DNA from: JAJTFW01 sp031421935 | GTDB lineage: Bacteria > Bacteroidota > Bacteroidia > AKYH767-A > OLB10 | Reading direction: 5' to 3' | Length of the DNA: 9,256 bases | Assembly (NCBI GenBank): GCA_031421935.1 | Contig: JANOPQ010000239.1 | Location: 1 to 9,256 of the forward strand | Shown: piece after piece, positions 7,532 to 9,256 of the stretch | How the letters are laid out: each line of letters begins with the position of its first letter | Numbering within the stretch: position 1 is the first letter of the stretch | Made by a program: the position numbers and the translations under genes | Notes under the pieces: model-generated | Databases searched by the model: none | What the model saw: only the letters and a program-made list of their open reading frames with translations | Told to the model about the DNA's origin: nothing

Positions 7532-7838
7532 TTTTAGCCGAATATATGTCAATGCTCCTCGTGAAAATTCCGGAATTAGTTGATGCAAAATTTTATATAA
7601 ATATACTGCTATAAAAGTAAAATAATGATATAACAGAAGGTGCAAGTGCGCTTCATCTAGATATTGAATCATTGAATTTTATTCATGATATGATGGGACA
7701 CTGTTTTTCTTAAAAAATTAATTTCATTACTCATAGTGCTTAGCAAAAGAGAACGCTGATGACACGGATTCGACGGATCTTCTCGGATTTATTCGCAGGA
7801 AAAAAGTATAAATCGTTTTATTTAGAAATATTTTTCAA
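7532..7838. other. Convergent intergenic region, no gene found
   Basis: This 307-bp AT-rich gap separates convergent genes. No classical GC-rich hairpin with a T-run is visible for either one. It contains a 12-bp perfect palindrome, AATTCCGGAATT (7566-7577), an AT-rich 9-bp hairpin with one bulge (7668-7689) that makes a weak candidate terminator, and a CGGAT-repeat segment listed separately. Open frames here are short and lack start context or recognisable sequence. Confidence 0.55.
7751..7800. repeat. Short CGGAT-repeat segment, possible dispersed intergenic element
   Basis: CGGAT occurs three times at 9-10 nt spacing (7765-7769, 7774-7778, 7784-7788), preceded by GCTGAT (7755-7760). The segment is visibly more GC-rich than the surrounding AT-rich spacer. 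From memory, similar GCTGATGACACGGATT-type phrases recur between genes in Bacteroidota and other environmental genomes. Only one copy is in this window, so its dispersed nature is inference. Confidence 0.4.
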
Positions 7839-8861
7839 CTACTTCCCTTTCTTAAAATCGGCCCAGCTCATTTTCTTGTAAATATCATCGCCGTAATAGA
7901 TAAGAATTTCGGAAAGTACTTTTGCTTCGAGGAAAAAAGGAATAGCATCGATGATTTGATCTTGCTCATCCAGGATGGTAAGGCTTGGTAACACAAAATT
8001 ATTTTTTGTGAATTGCAAAGTGAGTGGATGAAACGGGAATTTATCTTGAGGCAACTTTTGATACAAACTATCATTCCAAAACAATGGCTTTTTCAGTTCG
8101 GGGTTGAAATCTACCAAATCGAATTTCTTTAGTGGATTTATCAGAAGCGAATCGGTAAAAACACCGCGTTCCATCACTTGACATGAATTACACCAATAGG
8201 TATGCATAAAAACTAATTTCTTTTTTAAGCCTTTATAGTTTCCATCAAAAACATTTTCGGGGAAGAGCCAATTCAATCGCAACAATTTTTCACTAATCGT
8301 TGAATCGCGAAAAGCGATATTAAAGGCTGCAGTAAAATCCTCCAAGGAAGTATTACGATATACATTTTCCAATGTAAAAACTAGTATGGGTTCTATCTTC
8401 TCTCGATCGAGATAACCGGGCGCTAATAATTTTATTTGGAATTCATTTTTCTTCGCATCATAACCATTTAAAAACAGTGTGCTTGGGTACATTAATTTTC
8501 CTTGCAATAATTCAATGGCTAAAGGATGTGGCGTTTTAGGAGCAGTAGAGGTGGGTTTATATTCTTTTCCTTGAAAGATAACGGTATCTTTTCCTTCGGC
8601 ATCAAATTTCACTGAATAAAAATTCTGATTCAAATAAAATGCAATAGAAGAATCAGAATATGTGGTTGCCATCATGCGCTTGCACCAGCCACACCAGTCC
8701 GTGTAAAAATCAAGTAGAATGGGTTTGGGTTGTTTTTTTACAGCCTCTTGGGCTTCCTTTAAGGTCATCCATCTCACTAAGCTTGTCTCTTTTTTTTGAG
8801 CCGATACTTGAGGGGTGAAATATAAAAATGCAATGAGAAGTAGGAGTTTCGCCTTGGTCAT
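7839..8861 (-). CDS. Secreted protein with two thioredoxin-like domains (WCGWC and WCNSC)
   Basis: The 340-aa precursor starts with a signal peptide ending SA|QKK (A21|Q22), so the mature form should be periplasmic or extracellular; no T9SS tail is present. Domain 1 (about 30-165) has DFYTDWCGWCK (51-61) with redox cysteines C57 and C60 and a probable cis-Pro in MYPSTLFLNG (P126). Domain 2 (about 195-325) has FMHTYWCNSCQVM (218-230) with C224 and C227 and a probable cis-Pro in VLPSLTILDE (P292). Both are thioredoxin-like folds with intact CXXC pairs; the first matches the Thioredoxin_7/DUF255-like group where WCGWC is common. Likely role: thiol-disulfide exchange or disulfide reduction in the envelope; partner and direction of electron flow are unknown. 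The start is supported by the signal peptide and by a -7 box 18 nt upstream. It is monocistronic as seen, convergent with the giant gene. Confidence 0.9.
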   Translation of the reverse strand: MTKAKLLLLIAFLYFTPQVSAQKKETSLVRWMTLKEAQEAVKKQPKPILLDFYTDWCGWCKRMMATTYSDSSIAFYLNQNFYSVKFDAEGKDTVIFQGKEYKPTSTAPKTPHPLAIELLQGKLMYPSTLFLNGYDAKKNEFQIKLLAPGYLDREKIEPILVFTLENVYRNTSLEDFTAAFNIAFRDSTISEKLLRLNWLFPENVFDGNYKGLKKKLVFMHTYWCNSCQVMERGVFTDSLLINPLKKFDLVDFNPELKKPLFWNDSLYQKLPQDKFPFHPLTLQFTKNNFVLPSLTILDEQDQIIDAIPFFLEAKVLSEILIYYGDDIYKKMSWADFKKGK

Positions 8862-8879
8862 ATTTTAATCTATATTTTA

Positions 8880-8887
8880 CAAAGATA
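8880..8887 (-). promoter_or_regulatory. Candidate Bacteroidota -7 promoter box, TATCTTTG
   Basis: On the minus strand TATCTTTG matches the Bacteroidota sigma-ABfr -7 consensus TAnnTTTG exactly and ends 18 nt before the thioredoxin-protein ATG, implying a very short leader. No TTTG-like -33 box is seen at the expected 17-23 nt upstream, so this is a half-match. Confidence 0.5.
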
Positions 8888-9005
8888 TAAAGGGGGAAAA
8901 GAACTATTCCTATAAATTGATGAAATAAATACCATTGGGGATAAAAAAGGATTGGAACATTAAAATTCCTAGCCTCTTCCCAAATGTCATTAAGTTAAGC
9001 ATTAA

Positions 9006-9020
9006 GATGCCGAAGGCATC
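9006..9020. repeat. Small hairpin GATGCC-GAA-GGCATC
   Basis: A perfect 6-bp stem with a GAA loop, abutting the second copy of CATTAAG. From memory the phrase is frequent in Bacteroidota intergenic DNA, but only one copy is present here, so the dispersed-repeat label is inference. Confidence 0.45.
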
Positions 9021-9149
9021 ACATGTTTATAGAAATACCAAATACAAGTATATTTTAGTCCTATCTTCCTCCCGATAGCGTTCGCATTAGCGTAAGGCTA
9101 ATTTAAAGGTTTAGCAAAAATTTGCAAATAGCAGTCGCTAAATCCAATA

Positions 9150-9179
9150 TGTAGAGACGCCATTAATGGCGTCTCTACA
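9150..9179. repeat. 30-bp perfect palindrome of the GTAGAGACG type
   Basis: The left half TGTAGAGACGCCATT (9150-9164) is mirrored exactly by AATGGCGTCTCTACA (9165-9179) with no spacer. GTAGAGACG...CGTCTCTAC palindromes are recurrent intergenic elements in Cyanobacteria and Bacteroidota genomes (recalled, not searched), usually interpreted as REP- or MITE-like. As RNA it would fold with a minimal loop of about 4 nt. No T-run follows, so it is not a standard terminator. Confidence 0.75.
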
Positions 9180-9200
9180 CGAATTAACCCACACAATAGA

Positions 9201-9256
9201 GCCCGCCTTCCATAAAATTAGATTTCATCCAATCTTATGGAAGGCGGGCACTTTTT
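9201..9256 (+). terminator. Strong hairpin plus T-run, terminator-like in the plus direction
   Basis: A 15-bp perfect stem GCCCGCCTTCCATAA (9201-9215) pairs with 9235-9249. The stem continues inward through two A-C mismatches (9216/9234 and 9220/9230) to a 3-nt loop (9224-9226). On the plus strand it is followed by AC and at least five T (9252-9256, at the window edge). The left flank lacks a matching A-run, so a minus-strand terminator is not supported. No plus-strand gene ends nearby (nearest stop is at 7531). Confidence 0.55.

Larger units (their letters stand above)
8862..9256. other. 395-bp non-coding region dense in inverted repeats
   Basis: No coding sequence is supported. Reading left to right it holds the thioredoxin-gene promoter (minus strand), a direct repeat CATTAAG (8988-8994 and 9000-9006), a hairpin GATGCC/GGCATC (9006-9020), smaller inverted repeats CTATC/GATAG (9061-9078), ATTAGC/GCTAAT (9086-9102) and TTAGC/GCTAA (9111-9141), a 30-bp perfect palindrome (9150-9179), and a terminator-like hairpin at the right edge. 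It could be a mosaic of dispersed palindromic elements or encode a structured RNA; sequence alone does not decide. Confidence 0.6.

Noticed and set aside
7415..7672. 85-codon minus-strand frame across the end of the giant gene and the spacer
   Set aside because: It is mostly antisense to the sorting domain and has no recognisable sequence or leader.
7668..7689. AT-rich hairpin as terminator of the giant gene
   Set aside because: Stem is short (4+5 bp with a bulge), AT-only in the core, about 140 nt past the stop and not directly followed by a T-run; too weak to list as a terminator.
1..9256. Defence system, phage or secretion-toxin locus
   Set aside because: No nuclease, helicase, reverse transcriptase, toxin, immunity, integrase or structural phage motif was seen; all five genes have ordinary alternative identities.

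Overview
The window looks like a chromosomal segment of an uncultured or little-studied Bacteroidota bacterium (Flavobacteriales/Chitinophagales-like, not resolvable further). The evidence is AT-rich DNA, two secreted proteins ending in type IX secretion (T9SS) type A sorting domains, three signal peptides that would leave Gln at position +1, leaders without a Shine-Dalgarno sequence, and a TAnnTTTG-type -7 box. There is no transposase, integrase, CRISPR array, tRNA or rRNA.

Layout. Positions 1-2413 carry three closely packed minus-strand genes, read right to left: a secreted cyclophilin-type peptidyl-prolyl isomerase with FN3-like modules and a T9SS tail; rpiB (ribose-5-phosphate isomerase B), 24 nt downstream; and a class IV PLP aminotransferase, 9 nt further on and cut by the window edge. 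A 246-bp divergent intergenic region separates these from a 4.9-kb plus-strand gene (2660-7531). Its 1623-aa product is a modular secreted protein: signal peptide, a probable five-bladed beta-propeller related in fold to GH32/GH43 enzymes, a CSLREA-like lead-in, a right-handed beta-helix, six cadherin-like repeats of 100-101 residues, and a T9SS sorting domain. After a 307-bp gap follows a convergent minus-strand gene (7839-8861) for a secreted protein with two thioredoxin-like domains (WCGWC and WCNSC). The last 395 bp are non-coding and unusually rich in palindromes.

How the genes fit together. Three of the five products are predicted to cross the inner membrane by Sec, and two of those should continue through T9SS to the surface or medium. 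A prolyl isomerase, a double thioredoxin protein and a giant cadherin-repeat protein are compatible with envelope or extracellular protein folding and surface adhesion or glycan interaction, but no direct link among them is shown. The cytosolic rpiB and aminotransferase appear to be co-transcribed housekeeping genes.

I see no clearly new defence or mobile system. The most unusual items are the domain combination and regular repeat of the giant protein, and the hairpin cluster at 9006-9256, which ends in a plus-oriented terminator-like hairpin with no plus-strand gene nearby.
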